A DNA stretch of 64,000 nt, taken from Kitasatospora viridis (GTDB lineage: Bacteria; Actinomycetota; Actinomycetes; Streptomycetales; Streptomycetaceae). The stretch is taken from contig NZ_VIWT01000001.1 of assembly GCF_007829815.1 (NCBI RefSeq), positions 1,945,501 through 2,009,500 on the forward strand, read 5' to 3'. The notes below the pieces were generated by a model. The model worked only from the letters and a program-made list of their open reading frames with translations, did no database searches and was not told the DNA's origin. Shown in pieces: positions 32,387 to 41,589 of the stretch; position 1 is the first letter of the stretch, and every line of letters begins with the position of its first letter. Both the position numbers and the translations under genes were made by a program.

Positions 32387-34315
32387 ATGCCTGCCGAAGA
32401 GTCGCTCCCCGTCCCGCCCCCGCCCCCGGCCTTCCAGCCGCTGCTGCCGGACGATCCGGCCGAGGTGGCCAGCTACCGGCTGTTCGCGCGGCTCGGGTCC
32501 GGCGGCATGGGCCGGGTCTACCTCTCCTACACCCCCGGCGGACGTCCGGTGGCGCTCAAGGTGGTCCGGCCGGAGTTCGCCGAGGACGCCGAGTTCCGCC
32601 GCCGGTTCGGCCAGGAGGTGGCCAACGCGCAGCGGATCCACGGGCTGTACACCGCCCAGGTGATCGACGCCGGGACCACCGCCGACGCGCCGTGGCTGGT
32701 CACCGCCTACGTGCCCGGCCCCTCCCTTCAGCAGGTGGTGCGCGAGCACGGCCCGCTGCCGGTGCGCACCGTGCTGCTGCTGCTCGGCGGCATCGCCGAG
32801 GCGCTGCAGGCGATCCACAGCGTGGCGGTGGTGCACCGCGACCTGAAGCCGGCCAACGTGCTGGTGGCCGCCGACGGCCCGCGGGTGATCGACTTCGGCA
32901 TCGCCCGGGCCGCCGACGCGACCGCGCTGACCGGCACCGGCTACCGGATCGGCTCGCCCGCCTTCATGGCCCCCGAGCAGGCCCAGGGCGGTGCGGTCAC
33001 CCCGGCCACCGACGTGTTCGCGCTCGGCGCGCTGGCCGCCTACGTGGCGAGCGGCGTCCAGCCGTTCGGCGAGGGGCCGGAGACGGCCGTGCTCTACCGG
33101 GTGGTGCACGAGGAGCCCGACCTCGGCGCGGTGCCGGCCGATCTGCGCGAGCTGGTGCTGCGCTGCCTCGCCAAGGCGCCCGGGGACCGGCCGGCGCCCG
33201 CCGAGATCATCGAGACCGCCCGCAACCACCCGGCGGTGGGCGGGCAGTTGCGGTTCGCCGACGACTGGCTGCCCGCGCCGGTGAACACCGAGATCACCCG
33301 GCGCTCCGACCTGCCGCGCACGCCGCCGCGGCCGGTGCCGGTCGTGCCGACGGTGCCGGTGGCGCCGCCGATGCCCAGCGCGCCGCCCGTGGCGACGCTG
33401 CCGCCGGTGCCGACGGGCCCGGTGCCGACGGGCCTGGCACCGACGGGCTTGGCACCGAACGCGGTTGACGGCACGTCGGGCGGACCGGCCTTCGCCACCG
33501 GGGCGGTCACCGCGCCGCTGCCGGCGCCGCAGCCGACCACCGTGCTGCCGCCCCACCAGGCCGTCGCGCCGGCCGCCGCGCCGACCACCCCGCCGGCTGC
33601 CGGCGGGCGGCGCGGGTCGGTGTCCTGGAAGACCCTGCTCGCGGTCGCCGTGGTGATGGCGCTCGGCGGCACGCTGGCAGGCGTGCTGCTCAGCCAGGGT
33701 GACGGCAAGTCGAACAGCGCGAGCAACGACCGCGCGACGACCTCGGCGCCGACCACCGCGCAGCAGCCTCAGCAACCGGTGGTCGAGGCCCCGACCACCC
33801 AGGCCGCCGGCGACGGCGGCGACTCGCCGGTGGCCGCCCCCTCCACCGCCACCGACTCGCCCGGCAGCGGCGTCTCGGCCTCCGGCGGCCCGAGCGCCTG
33901 GACCCCGGTGGTGAGCAAGGTCGAGCTGGACATCCCCGCCAGCACGTACGTCAGCGATGCCTACCGGGTGGACCTGACGGCGGGCAAGCTGATCGCCTCG
34001 GGCACCAGCGCCAAGTGGGTGCTCGCGCTGCAGCAGGGGGCCAACGGCAGCCAGGCCGGCGCCTTCACCGGCGACGGCGACGACTCCTCGGACTTCGCGG
34101 TGATCACCGACCCCTCGGTGACGCCCGGTCAGTGCAACACCGCCATCGACACCCACCCGGACTCCGACCTGAGCTTCACGCACGCCAGTGCCGGCCGGCT
34201 GCTCTGCATCCGGGACCGTTCCACGCACGCCGTGGCGATCGCCGCGATCGAGGTGGCCGACGCGCAGACCGGTGAGGTCAAGCTCTCGGTGAGCACCTGG
34301 CAGGGCAGCAGCTGA
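32387..34315 (+). CDS. Membrane serine/threonine protein kinase
   Basis: This 642-aa protein has a Hanks-type kinase domain (about 30-285) with GSGGMG, Lys58, HRDLKPAN (150-157) and DFG (169-171). A Pro/Thr-rich juxtamembrane stretch with PTGLAPTGLAP repeats follows, then one membrane helix (about 415-437), a disordered Ser/Thr linker, and a roughly 130-residue extracytoplasmic domain with two Cys (GQCNTAID and GRLLCIRDR). There are no PASTA repeats. The start lies 16 bp after the kgd terminator, without an obvious promoter or ribosome site. The position next to kgd hints at, but does not prove, a role in 2-oxoglutarate control. Confidence 0.92.
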   Translation: MPAEESLPVPPPPPAFQPLLPDDPAEVASYRLFARLGSGGMGRVYLSYTPGGRPVALKVVRPEFAEDAEFRRRFGQEVANAQRIHGLYTAQVIDAGTTADAPWLVTAYVPGPSLQQVVREHGPLPVRTVLLLLGGIAEALQAIHSVAVVHRDLKPANVLVAADGPRVIDFGIARAADATALTGTGYRIGSPAFMAPEQAQGGAVTPATDVFALGALAAYVASGVQPFGEGPETAVLYRVVHEEPDLGAVPADLRELVLRCLAKAPGDRPAPAEIIETARNHPAVGGQLRFADDWLPAPVNTEITRRSDLPRTPPRPVPVVPTVPVAPPMPSAPPVATLPPVPTGPVPTGLAPTGLAPNAVDGTSGGPAFATGAVTAPLPAPQPTTVLPPHQAVAPAAAPTTPPAAGGRRGSVSWKTLLAVAVVMALGGTLAGVLLSQGDGKSNSASNDRATTSAPTTAQQPQQPVVEAPTTQAAGDGGDSPVAAPSTATDSPGSGVSASGGPSAWTPVVSKVELDIPASTYVSDAYRVDLTAGKLIASGTSAKWVLALQQGANGSQAGAFTGDGDDSSDFAVITDPSVTPGQCNTAIDTHPDSDLSFTHASAGRLLCIRDRSTHAVAIAAIEVADAQTGEVKLSVSTWQGSS

Positions 34316-34367
34316 GCCCGTCTATCCTGGCCCGGTACCCCAGAGCTTGAGATTTCGGAGCAGAACC

Positions 34368-34553
34368 GTGTACTTCACCGACCGCGGCATCGAGGAGCTG
34401 GAGAGCCGGCGTGGCGAGGAGGAGGTCACCTTCGAGTGGCTGGCCGAGCGCCTGCGCGAATTCGTCGACCTGAACCCGGACTTCGAGGTCCCCGTCGAGC
34501 GACTGGCCACCTGGCTGGCCCGGTTGGACGACGAGGACGAGGACGAGGACTGA
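34368..34553 (+). CDS. DUF6104 family small protein
   Basis: This 61-aa acidic protein (YFTDRGIEELE..., ending in a run of Asp and Glu) is a conserved actinobacterial family annotated as DUF6104. It has no membrane segment. The GTG start lies 7 nt after GGAG. It sits 52 bp downstream of the kinase and is closed by a strong terminator, so it may be read through from the kinase gene. No function is known. Confidence 0.88.
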   Translation: MYFTDRGIEELESRRGEEEVTFEWLAERLREFVDLNPDFEVPVERLATWLARLDDEDEDED

Positions 34554-34576
34554 TCCGGCCGGCACGGCCGGCCGCA

Positions 34577-34614
34577 CGAAGGGCCCGGGAGGCGATCGCC
34601 TCCCGGGCCCTTCG
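34577..34614 (+). terminator. Terminator after the DUF6104 gene
   Basis: The 38-bp sequence is a perfect palindrome; in RNA it folds as a 17-bp stem with a 4-nt loop. It ends 22 bp before the -35 of the DUF4097 promoter. Confidence 0.85.
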
Positions 34615-34635
34615 CAATTCGGCACGGCGCAGCGC

Positions 34636-34663
34636 TTGACTGTGCCGCCACGCGATATATCGT
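34636..34663 (+). promoter_or_regulatory. DUF4097-padR promoter
   Basis: TTGACT (34636-34641) and TATCGT (34658-34663) are spaced by 16 nt. The -10 is inside the first operator palindrome. Confidence 0.6.
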
Positions 34664-34692
34664 GTCTTACGAGGGAAACGCGATACATCGCG
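34650..34692. promoter_or_regulatory. Double palindromic operator, probably for PadR
   Basis: CGATATATCG (34653-34662, extendable with one mismatch) and CGCGATACATCGCG (34679-34692) are inverted repeats whose centres are 28 bp apart. One covers the -10 and the other lies in the early transcript. The padR gene at the end of this two-gene operon is the natural candidate regulator. Confidence 0.7.
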
Positions 34693-34751
34693 ATTTGCCG
34701 GATCGTCGCCACTCCAGGGTACGACGGCGGCCCCGAACGGGAGGAGCAGAG

Positions 34752-35675
34752 ATGAGCCAGTGGACGGTCAGCGAGCCCGAGCAGATCACCCTGAACGAGC
34801 CGGTGCGCTCGGTGCAGGTGCGGATCATCGGCGGGGCGGTCAACGTGGTCGCGGCCGAGGGCCCGAGCCGCCTGGAGGTGAGCGAGCTCAGCGGTGAACC
34901 GCTCCAGGTCAGCCTGGAGGACGGCGTGCTGCTGGTCAGCTACCCCAACCTGTCCTGGAGCGACTTCGGCCCGAACCTCAAGTCGGTGGACGCGGTCAAG
35001 GACCTGTTCAGCTCCTGGAAGCGCAAGCGCGAGGACCGGGTGGTGGTCTCGCTGACCGTGCCCGCCGACGCGAAGGTCCAGGTCGGCGCGGTCACCGCCG
35101 AGTCCACCCTGACCGGCCTGAAGGGCGAGACCACGGCCTACAACGTCTCCGGCGGCACCACCCTGGTCGGCCTGGCCGGCCGCACCGAGGCCGGCACGGT
35201 CTCCGGCGACGTGGCCGCCGAGTCGGTCGGCGGCGAGCTGCGGCTGAAGTCGGTCTCCGGCGACCTGACGGTGCTGGCCGGCACCGCCACCACCGTGCGG
35301 GCCGGCACGGTCGGCGGCGCGGTCACCCTGGACCTGGCCGGCGCGGCGCCGGCCGACATCAAGGTCAACACGGTCAACGGCGACGTCGCGGTGCGGCTGC
35401 CCCGCCCCGCCGACACCACCGTGGAGGCCGGCTCGACCAACGGTCAGTTCTCCACCGCCTTCGACGAGTTGACGGTCAGCGGGTCCTGGGGCGCGAAGAA
35501 GCTCAGCGGCACCCTGGGCACCGGCAGCGGCAAGCTGCAGGTCTCCACCGTCTCCGGCGCCATCTCGGTGCTCGGCCGGCCGGAGCCGGAGGACGAGGGC
35601 CCCAGCCTGGTCAAGGAGCTGCCGGCCGCCGCCCCGAGCGACGCGGTGCCGAGCGACGCGGAGGCGGGCGAATGA
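34752..35675 (+). CDS. DUF4097 family beta-strand repeat protein
   Basis: This 307-aa protein is rich in Val, Gly, Thr and Ser and forms repeated short beta-strand units with the recurring pattern (V/I)SGD(V/L), as in VSGDVAAES, VSGDLTVLA and VNGDVAVRL. It has no signal peptide or membrane helix. It follows GGAGGAG. Its stop codon overlaps the padR start by four bases, so the two proteins are made together. DUF4097-PadR pairs are common in actinobacteria; the role is unknown but is often linked to envelope stress in other phyla. Confidence 0.88.
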   Translation: MSQWTVSEPEQITLNEPVRSVQVRIIGGAVNVVAAEGPSRLEVSELSGEPLQVSLEDGVLLVSYPNLSWSDFGPNLKSVDAVKDLFSSWKRKREDRVVVSLTVPADAKVQVGAVTAESTLTGLKGETTAYNVSGGTTLVGLAGRTEAGTVSGDVAAESVGGELRLKSVSGDLTVLAGTATTVRAGTVGGAVTLDLAGAAPADIKVNTVNGDVAVRLPRPADTTVEAGSTNGQFSTAFDELTVSGSWGAKKLSGTLGTGSGKLQVSTVSGAISVLGRPEPEDEGPSLVKELPAAAPSDAVPSDAEAGE

Positions 35676-36616
35676 GCGGCGTCTTCGCGCACGGCCGGCT
35701 CCGGCTCTACCTGCTGAAGCTGCTGGACGAGTCCCCCCGGCACGGCTACGAGGTGATCCGCCTGCTGGAGGAGCGCTTCCAGGGCCTCTACGCGCCCTCC
35801 GCGGGCACCGTCTACCCCCGGCTGGCCAAGCTGGAGCAGGAGGGCCTGGTGGAGCACTCCACCGAGGGCGGGCGCAAGGTCTACCGGATCACCGAGGCCG
35901 GCCGGGCCGAACTGACCGACCGTCAGGCCGACCTGGCGGAGCTGGAGCTGGAGATCAGCGCCTCGGTCTCGCAGCTCGCCGGCGCGATCCGGGCCGACGT
36001 CCGGGACTCGGCCAAGGACCTGCGCGAGGAGCTGCGCAACGCGGCTCGCACCGCCCGCCAGCCGGAGGACCCCGGCCCGGCCGGCGCCGCCGCCTGGCAG
36101 CGCACCCGCGAGGAGTACGCCGGCTTCAAGGCCCAGGCGAAGAAGGCCAAGGAGCAGGAGAAGGCCGCCAAGGAGCAGGCGAAGCGGGCCAAGGAGGAGG
36201 CCCGCAAGGCCCGCGAGCAGTCCCAGGCGGTCCGCCAGGCGGCCCAGCAGGAGGCGCTGCGGATCAAGAAGCGGGTCGAGCAGCAGTTCCGCGAGCACGT
36301 CGGCAACGGCGACTGGCCGACCGGCCTGTCCGAGGGCCTGTCCGAGCTCACCAAGGGCCTGGCCGGCCTGGCCGACCCGTCCCGCTGGACCTCGTCCTCG
36401 GCCGGCACCGCCGCCGCGCCCGAGGACCTGCCCTCCTGGACCCGGACCGACCCGGCGGGCGACCCGGCTCGCGAGCTCGACCGCCTGCTCGACCGCTTCC
36501 GCGACCAGGTGCGGGACGCGGCCCGCGACGGCAAGGGCGTGACCGCGGCGCAACTGGCCGAGGCGCGCGCCCTGTTGGGCGGCACCGGCGAGCAGCTGCG
36601 CCGCCTGCTCGGCTGA
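35672..36616 (+). CDS. PadR family regulator with long helical tail
   Basis: This 314-aa protein has an N-terminal PadR winged helix (about 8-85; LLKLLDESPRHGYEVIRLLEERF and YPRLAKLEQEGLVE). A very charged Lys/Glu/Ala helix (about 140-210) follows, then a C-terminal helical region. Typical PadR proteins are 100-190 aa, so the tail is unusually long and may bind the DUF4097 partner or form a coiled coil. The start overlaps the DUF4097 stop (ATGA). It probably binds the double palindrome upstream of the operon. Confidence 0.88.
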   Translation: MSGVFAHGRLRLYLLKLLDESPRHGYEVIRLLEERFQGLYAPSAGTVYPRLAKLEQEGLVEHSTEGGRKVYRITEAGRAELTDRQADLAELELEISASVSQLAGAIRADVRDSAKDLREELRNAARTARQPEDPGPAGAAAWQRTREEYAGFKAQAKKAKEQEKAAKEQAKRAKEEARKAREQSQAVRQAAQQEALRIKKRVEQQFREHVGNGDWPTGLSEGLSELTKGLAGLADPSRWTSSSAGTAAAPEDLPSWTRTDPAGDPARELDRLLDRFRDQVRDAARDGKGVTAAQLAEARALLGGTGEQLRRLLG

Positions 36617-36681
36617 GCCGGCCGAGCGGCCGTCCCCGGCGCGGGTCCACCCGTGCCGGGGACGCGGCGCTTGCTGGGCGC

Positions 36682-37644
36682 CTACGGGCGCAGCACCAGC
36701 TTGCCGAAGACGTCGCCCTTCTCAAGGCGCTCGAAGGCGTCCCGGGCCTCGGTGAGCGGGTGGACGGAGTCGATCACCGGGCGCACGCCGGTGGTGGCGC
36801 ACAGCGCGAGCAGTGCCTCCAGCTCCTCCTTGGTGCCCATGGTGGAGCCGACCACCTTCAGCTCCAGGAAGAAGATCCGGTTCAGCTCGGCGGCCTTGGG
36901 GCTCGGGCCCGAGGTGGCGCCGGAGATCACGATGGCGCCGCCGGGCCGCAGCGCCTTGACCGAGTGCGACCAGGTGGCCGCGCCGACCGTCTCCATCACC
37001 GCGTGCACCCGCTCCGGCAGGCGCGCCCCGCTCTCGAAGACGGCGTCCGCGCCGAGCGAGAGCGCCCGGGCCCGCTTGGCCTCGTCCCGGCCGGTGACCC
37101 AGACCCGCAGGCCGGCCGCCTTGCCGAGGACGATCAGCGCGGTGGCCACGCCGCCGCCGGCGCCCTGGACCAGCACGGTCTGACCCGGCGTCACCCCGGC
37201 CTTGGTGAAGAGCATCCGGTAGGCCGTCAGCCAGGCGGTGGGCAGGCAGGCGGCCTCCTCGAAGGAGAGTTCGGCCGGCTTGGGCAGCAGGTTCCAGGTC
37301 GGCACCGACACCTGCTGGGCGAAGGTGCCCTGGTAGCGCTCGGTCAGGATGGAGCGCGGCTCGTCGGGCCCGACACCGTGGCCGGTCTGGCCGACCACCG
37401 AGTGGACCACGACCTCGTTGCCGTGCTCGTCCACCCCGGCCGCGTCGCAGCCCAGGATCATCGGCAGGCGGTCGGTGCCCAGGCCCACGCCGCGCAGCGA
37501 CCACAGGTCGTGGTGGTTGAGCGAGGCGGCCTTGACGGTGACCGTGCTCCAGCCCTCGCGGGCCCGCGGCTCGGGCAGTTCGCCGAGTTCGAGTCCGGCC
37601 AGGGGGTCGTCGGGACTGATGCGGGCGGCGTAGGCAGCGAACAT
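36682..37644 (-). CDS. Zinc-binding MDR-family dehydrogenase/quinone oxidoreductase
   Basis: This 320-aa enzyme is of the medium-chain dehydrogenase/reductase superfamily, with an N-terminal GroES-like domain ([13 protein letters not shown]) and an NAD(P)-binding Rossmann part ([21 protein letters not shown]). It is probably NADPH-dependent, and resembles quinone or enoyl reductases. The classic structural zinc four-Cys loop is not present, so despite the usual name it may not bind structural zinc. It lies 105 bp downstream of the malic enzyme on the same strand. No pathway partner is evident. Confidence 0.88.
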   Translation of the reverse strand: MFAAYAARISPDDPLAGLELGELPEPRAREGWSTVTVKAASLNHHDLWSLRGVGLGTDRLPMILGCDAAGVDEHGNEVVVHSVVGQTGHGVGPDEPRSILTERYQGTFAQQVSVPTWNLLPKPAELSFEEAACLPTAWLTAYRMLFTKAGVTPGQTVLVQGAGGGVATALIVLGKAAGLRVWVTGRDEAKRARALSLGADAVFESGARLPERVHAVMETVGAATWSHSVKALRPGGAIVISGATSGPSPKAAELNRIFFLELKVVGSTMGTKEELEALLALCATTGVRPVIDSVHPLTEARDAFERLEKGDVFGKLVLRP

Positions 37645-37749
37645 GGACCGGACACTAGCCGCCGACGGCCGGGGCCCGGAACCACGCCGGAGTGTGACCT
37701 CCGCCGCGTGTCCCGGGCCCCCGAACGGCAGTTCCCGTCTGGCGGGGTG

Positions 37750-38946
37750 TCAGCGGCGCGCGACACCCTCGCGGCGGGCCGCCTCGGCGACCGCCTTGGT
37801 GACCGCCGGCGCGACCCGCGGGTCGAACGGCGACGGGATGACCTTCTGCGCCGACAGCTCGTCGGCCACCACACCGGCCAGCGCCTCGGCGGCGGCCAGC
37901 TTCATGCCCTCGGTGATCCGGGAGGCCCGCACCGACAGGGCGCCCGCGAAGATGCCGGGGAAGGCCAGCACGTTGTTGATCTGGTTCGGGAAGTCGGAGC
38001 GGCCGGTGGCGACCACCGCGGCGTACTTGTGCGCGACCTCGGGGTGGATCTCCGGGTTCGGGTTGGCCATCGCGAAGACGAAGCAGCCCTCGGCCATGGT
38101 GGCCACGGCCTCCTCCGGCACGGTGCCGCCGGAGACGCCGATGAACACGTCGGCGCCGGCCAGCGCGTCGGCCAGCGAGCCCTTCAGGCCGGCCTTGTTG
38201 GTGAGCCCGGCGATCTCGGCCTTGACGTCGGTGAGGTCGCCGCGGCCCTCGTGGACCACGCCGCGCCGGTCGCAGACCGCCACGTCGCCGATGCCGGCCG
38301 CGACCAGCATCTTGGCGATCGCGATGCCGGCCGCGCCCGCGCCGGAGATGACCGCGCGCAGCGAGCCGATCTCCCGGCCGGTCAGCTTGGCCGCGTTCCA
38401 CAGCGCCGCCGTGGTGACGATCGCGGTGCCGTGCTGGTCGTCGTGGAAGACCGGGATGTCCAGCGCCTCCTGCAGCCGGCGCTCGATCTCGAAGCAGCGC
38501 GGGGCGGAGATGTCCTCCAGGTTGACGCCGCCGAAGGACGGGGCCAGCCGGACCACGGTCTCGACGATCTCGTCCACCTCGGTGCAGGCGAGCGCGACCG
38601 GCACGGCGTCCACGCCGCCGAACTGCTTGAACAGGATCGCCTTGCCCTCCATCACCGGGAGCGAGGCGGCCGGGCCGATGTCGCCCAGGCCCAGCACGGC
38701 GGTGCCGTCGGTGACCACCGCGACGGTGTTGGCGACCCAGGTGTACTCGTGCACCAGGTCGGGCTGCTCGGCGATGGCGGTGCAGACCCGGGCGACGCCC
38801 GGGGTGTAGGCGAGGGACAGGTCGTCCGCGTCCCGGACCGGCACGGTGGCCGCGACCTGCATCTTGCCGCCGCGGTGCAGCGCGAACACGGCGTCGACCG
38901 GGTCCGCGGTGTCCTCGGAACGGGGGTGAATGATCTCCGCTGCCAC
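37750..38946 (-). CDS. NAD(P)-dependent malic enzyme
   Basis: This 398-aa enzyme has the short bacterial malic-enzyme architecture. Visible are the YTPGVARVC motif with the catalytic Tyr, the metal-site [16 protein letters not shown], and the cofactor site [16 protein letters not shown]. It converts malate to pyruvate and CO2, giving NAD(P)H. The start is a GTG 6 nt after GAAGAGG; earlier in-frame codons look non-coding. From memory, the NADP-type enzyme lies at the syntenic S. coelicolor locus. The coenzyme preference is not proven here. Confidence 0.93.
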   Translation of the reverse strand: MAAEIIHPRSEDTADPVDAVFALHRGGKMQVAATVPVRDADDLSLAYTPGVARVCTAIAEQPDLVHEYTWVANTVAVVTDGTAVLGLGDIGPAASLPVMEGKAILFKQFGGVDAVPVALACTEVDEIVETVVRLAPSFGGVNLEDISAPRCFEIERRLQEALDIPVFHDDQHGTAIVTTAALWNAAKLTGREIGSLRAVISGAGAAGIAIAKMLVAAGIGDVAVCDRRGVVHEGRGDLTDVKAEIAGLTNKAGLKGSLADALAGADVFIGVSGGTVPEEAVATMAEGCFVFAMANPNPEIHPEVAHKYAAVVATGRSDFPNQINNVLAFPGIFAGALSVRASRITEGMKLAAAEALAGVVADELSAQKVIPSPFDPRVAPAVTKAVAEAARREGVARR

Positions 38947-39490
38947 GATGACCTCTTCGTCATTGATCAGCGAGGGCGCGCTGCCCGACCAGCGTGCGAA
39001 AGCTCTCGGGCGGCTGTCGCCCTCGAATTGAGGGTTGTGGGGTGCGTGAGTCGCACGGGGCACCCATCAGGAGCCTAGATCGAGGAGGAGGCGTCGCACC
39101 GGCGCCTTGATTCCTCGTCACGCACTGTTCACGCACACCCGAAGGGTGTGTGAACCACGGACCCGGAGGGGAGGTTGCGACGCGGTTACGGAGTCGGTGT
39201 CGATCGACTTCCGGTCCTCGGCGCCCCGGTCCTGTCCGGACCGGCGAGTCCTCGGTTCGGTTATCGGGGATCACCCGATAGCAGATTCTGACACACCCGC
39301 TGACCGGCACGGCAGAGCGGGATGGGAGGATCCCCTTCCCGCCCCCTTCACCGGACCTCGCAGGACACCGGCCGCGCACCCCTCAGCCCGCGGCCGACAG
39401 GGCAGACCCGAGGTCTCGCTGCGCCACCCCAGGCAGCCGGCCCGCGGCGGGCTCCACCCTTCGTTCTTCCCTCCCTCAGGAAGTCCCGCC
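38947..39490. other. Divergent intergenic region, malic enzyme to ABC lipoprotein
   Basis: This 544-bp gap holds no convincing gene. It contains a bulged 12-bp hairpin (39127-39155) and a clean palindrome (39262-39280, listed separately). Both flanking genes are transcribed outward from it. Confidence 0.55.
39262..39280. promoter_or_regulatory. Candidate operator upstream of the ABC lipoprotein
   Basis: TATCGGG-GATCA-CCCGATA is a perfect 7-bp inverted repeat with a 5-bp spacer, 210 bp upstream of the lipoprotein start. It looks like a dimeric repressor site. The regulator is unknown. Confidence 0.45.
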
Positions 39491-40426
39491 ATGTCCAACG
39501 GCTTTGCCCTGCCCGAAAACACCGCTCCCCGAAGAACCGCACCGGCGGCGGCCCTGGTCGCCGCAGCCGCGCTGCTGCTGGCCGGCTGCGCGAGCACCCC
39601 CGCCCCGGCCGACACCACCGCGGCGCTGCGCGCCCGGCTGCCCAAGGCGATCCTGAGCAGCGGCGTGCTGCGGATCGGCAGCGACCTCAACTACACCCCG
39701 GTGGACTTCCGGGGCCAGGACGGCTCGCCCACCGGCCTGGACATCGACCTCGGCAACGCGCTGGCCGCCCAGCTGGGCCTGCGCGCCGAGTTCGTCGACC
39801 AGCAGTTCGCCACCCTGATCCCGGCCGTCCAGCACCACCAGCTCGACCTGGCGATGTCCGCCGTGATCGACACCCAGCAGCGCGAGACGGGGGTGGACGC
39901 CAACGGCACCCAGGTCGACCCGGGCGCCGACTTCGTGGACTACTTCCTCACCGGCACCGCGATCCTGGTCCGGGCCGGCAACCCGCTGTCCGTGGTCACC
40001 CTGGACGACCTGTGCGGGCACACGGTGGCGCTGCAGCGCGGCACCGTGCAGGCCGACATCGCGGCCGGCCAGGTCAACGTCTGCCGGCAGGCGGGCAAGA
40101 CGCTCACCGTGGACCTGTTCGACACCGACGACCAGGCGCTCGCCGAGGTGGCCTCCGGCAAGGCCGCCGCCGACCTCAACGACTACCCGGTGGCCGCCTG
40201 GAACACCCGGCCGGACAACAGCGCGGGCCGCTTCCAGGTGACCGGCGCGCTGCTGCAGACCAGCCTCTACGGCATCACCGTCAACAAGGCCGACACCGGC
40301 CTGCGGGACGCGCTGTCCAAGGCGCTGGACCACCTGATCATCGGCGGCCAGTACGACACGATCATCGACAAGTGGGGTGCCCAGGGCGGCCGACTGGCCG
40401 CCTCGGAGGTGGACGGGAGCTTCTGA
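39491..40426 (+). CDS. Polar amino-acid-type ABC lipoprotein, cluster 2 first copy
   Basis: This 311-aa family 3 solute-binding protein has a lipobox LAGC (Cys33) after a longer than usual N-terminal region. The ATG follows AGGAAG. The binding core has GSPTGLDIDLGNALAAQLGL and a C-terminal GGQYDTIIDKWG. It is followed by a strong hairpin, so it may be expressed alone or in excess over the transporter. Together with the next three genes it forms a second polar amino-acid importer; the ligand (perhaps glutamate or a related acid) is not determined. Confidence 0.9.
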   Translation: MSNGFALPENTAPRRTAPAAALVAAAALLLAGCASTPAPADTTAALRARLPKAILSSGVLRIGSDLNYTPVDFRGQDGSPTGLDIDLGNALAAQLGLRAEFVDQQFATLIPAVQHHQLDLAMSAVIDTQQRETGVDANGTQVDPGADFVDYFLTGTAILVRAGNPLSVVTLDDLCGHTVALQRGTVQADIAAGQVNVCRQAGKTLTVDLFDTDDQALAEVASGKAAADLNDYPVAAWNTRPDNSAGRFQVTGALLQTSLYGITVNKADTGLRDALSKALDHLIIGGQYDTIIDKWGAQGGRLAASEVDGSF

Positions 40427-40431
40427 GCGGT

Positions 40432-40464
40432 GCCCGTGCCCCGCCCCCCGGGCGGGGCACGGGC
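40432..40464 (+). terminator. Hairpin between the two lipoprotein genes
   Basis: A perfect 15-bp stem (40432-40446 with 40450-40464) with a CCC loop lies 6 bp past the first lipoprotein stop. It probably ends most transcripts there. Confidence 0.8.
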
Positions 40465-40627
40465 GGCCCAACTGCCTTGATCCGTTACACATTTTTGATC
40501 GCTCGGTGGGTCCGCCGGGCAGTCGGCGGATGGCAAGATCTCTGGCACCACAGGGCGGAGGGTGATCCACCCGCACACGCTCCGTCACCGCGGCCTGAAC
40601 CGTCTCACCCTCTCACTGGAGGCCCCC

Positions 40628-41551
40628 ATGAGCACTCGCCGCATCCGACTCGCCGCCTTAGCCGCGGCCCTGACCGCCACCGCCGCGCTGACCGCCGGCT
40701 GCGGCAGTTCCGGCAGCAGCGGTGGCACCGGCGCCAAGCCGGGAGCGTCCGCGATACCCGCCCCCAGCGCCGTCGCCTCGCTGGCGGCGCTGGTCCCGGC
40801 CGACGTGAAGGCCGGCGGGAAACTGGTGGTCGCCACCGACGCCTCGTACGCGCCCAACGAGTTCAAGGACGCCGGCGGCAACATCGTCGGCATGGACGTC
40901 GACCTGGCCAAGGCGATCGCCCAGACCCTCGGGCTGACCGCGGACGTGCAGAACGCCACCTTCGACTCGATCATCCCCGGCATGACCGCCAAGAAGTACC
41001 AGATGAGCCTCAGTTCGTTCACGGACACCAAGGACCGCGAGGCCAGCGTCGACATGGTCACCTACTTCTCGGCCGGCACCGGGACGGCGGTGAAGAAGGG
41101 CAACCCGAGCAAGGTCGACCCGACCGACCTGTGCGGCAAGAAGGTAGCCGTGCAGACCGGAACCACCCAGGCCGACGAGATCAAGAACACCCTCAACCCG
41201 GCCTGCCAGAAGGCCGGCAAGCCGACCATCCCGAACGACGGCGACAAGTTCGACCTGCAGACCGACGTGACCACCGCCCTGGTCTCCGGCCGCGACGACG
41301 CGATGCTCGCCGACTCCCCGGTGGTCGACTACGCGGTGCAGCAGACCGGCGGCCAGCTGCAGACCCTGGGCGACGTGACCGACACCGCCCCGTACGGCGT
41401 GGTGCTGCCCAAGGGCACCGACCTGACCAAGGCCGTGCAGGGCGCGGTCCAGGCGCTGATGGCCGACGGCACCTACCAGGCGATCCTCACCAAGTGGGGC
41501 GTCCAGGCCGGCGCCGTCACCACCTCGACGATCGACGGCGCCACCAGCTGA
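40628..41551 (+). CDS. Polar amino-acid-type ABC lipoprotein with TTA codon
   Basis: This 307-aa family 3 solute-binding protein has a lipobox LTAGC (Cys25). Codon 11, inside the signal peptide (40658-40660), is TTA. That leucine codon is read in streptomycetes only by the bldA tRNA, which matures during development, so translation may be growth-phase dependent. The ATG follows GGAGG by 5-6 nt. The binding fold has [19 protein letters not shown] and [12 protein letters not shown]. It starts 201 bp after the first lipoprotein and leads into the permease and ATPase. Confidence 0.92.
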   Translation: MSTRRIRLAALAAALTATAALTAGCGSSGSSGGTGAKPGASAIPAPSAVASLAALVPADVKAGGKLVVATDASYAPNEFKDAGGNIVGMDVDLAKAIAQTLGLTADVQNATFDSIIPGMTAKKYQMSLSSFTDTKDREASVDMVTYFSAGTGTAVKKGNPSKVDPTDLCGKKVAVQTGTTQADEIKNTLNPACQKAGKPTIPNDGDKFDLQTDVTTALVSGRDDAMLADSPVVDYAVQQTGGQLQTLGDVTDTAPYGVVLPKGTDLTKAVQGAVQALMADGTYQAILTKWGVQAGAVTTSTIDGATS

Positions 41552-41589
41552 CCCACCGTCCGGTCCACTCGAACCCCTGAGGTCACACC

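Noticed and set aside
39127..39155. Bulged hairpin as a terminator
   Set aside because: No gene ends into it from either side; both flanking genes are transcribed away, so it is left as an unexplained structure only.
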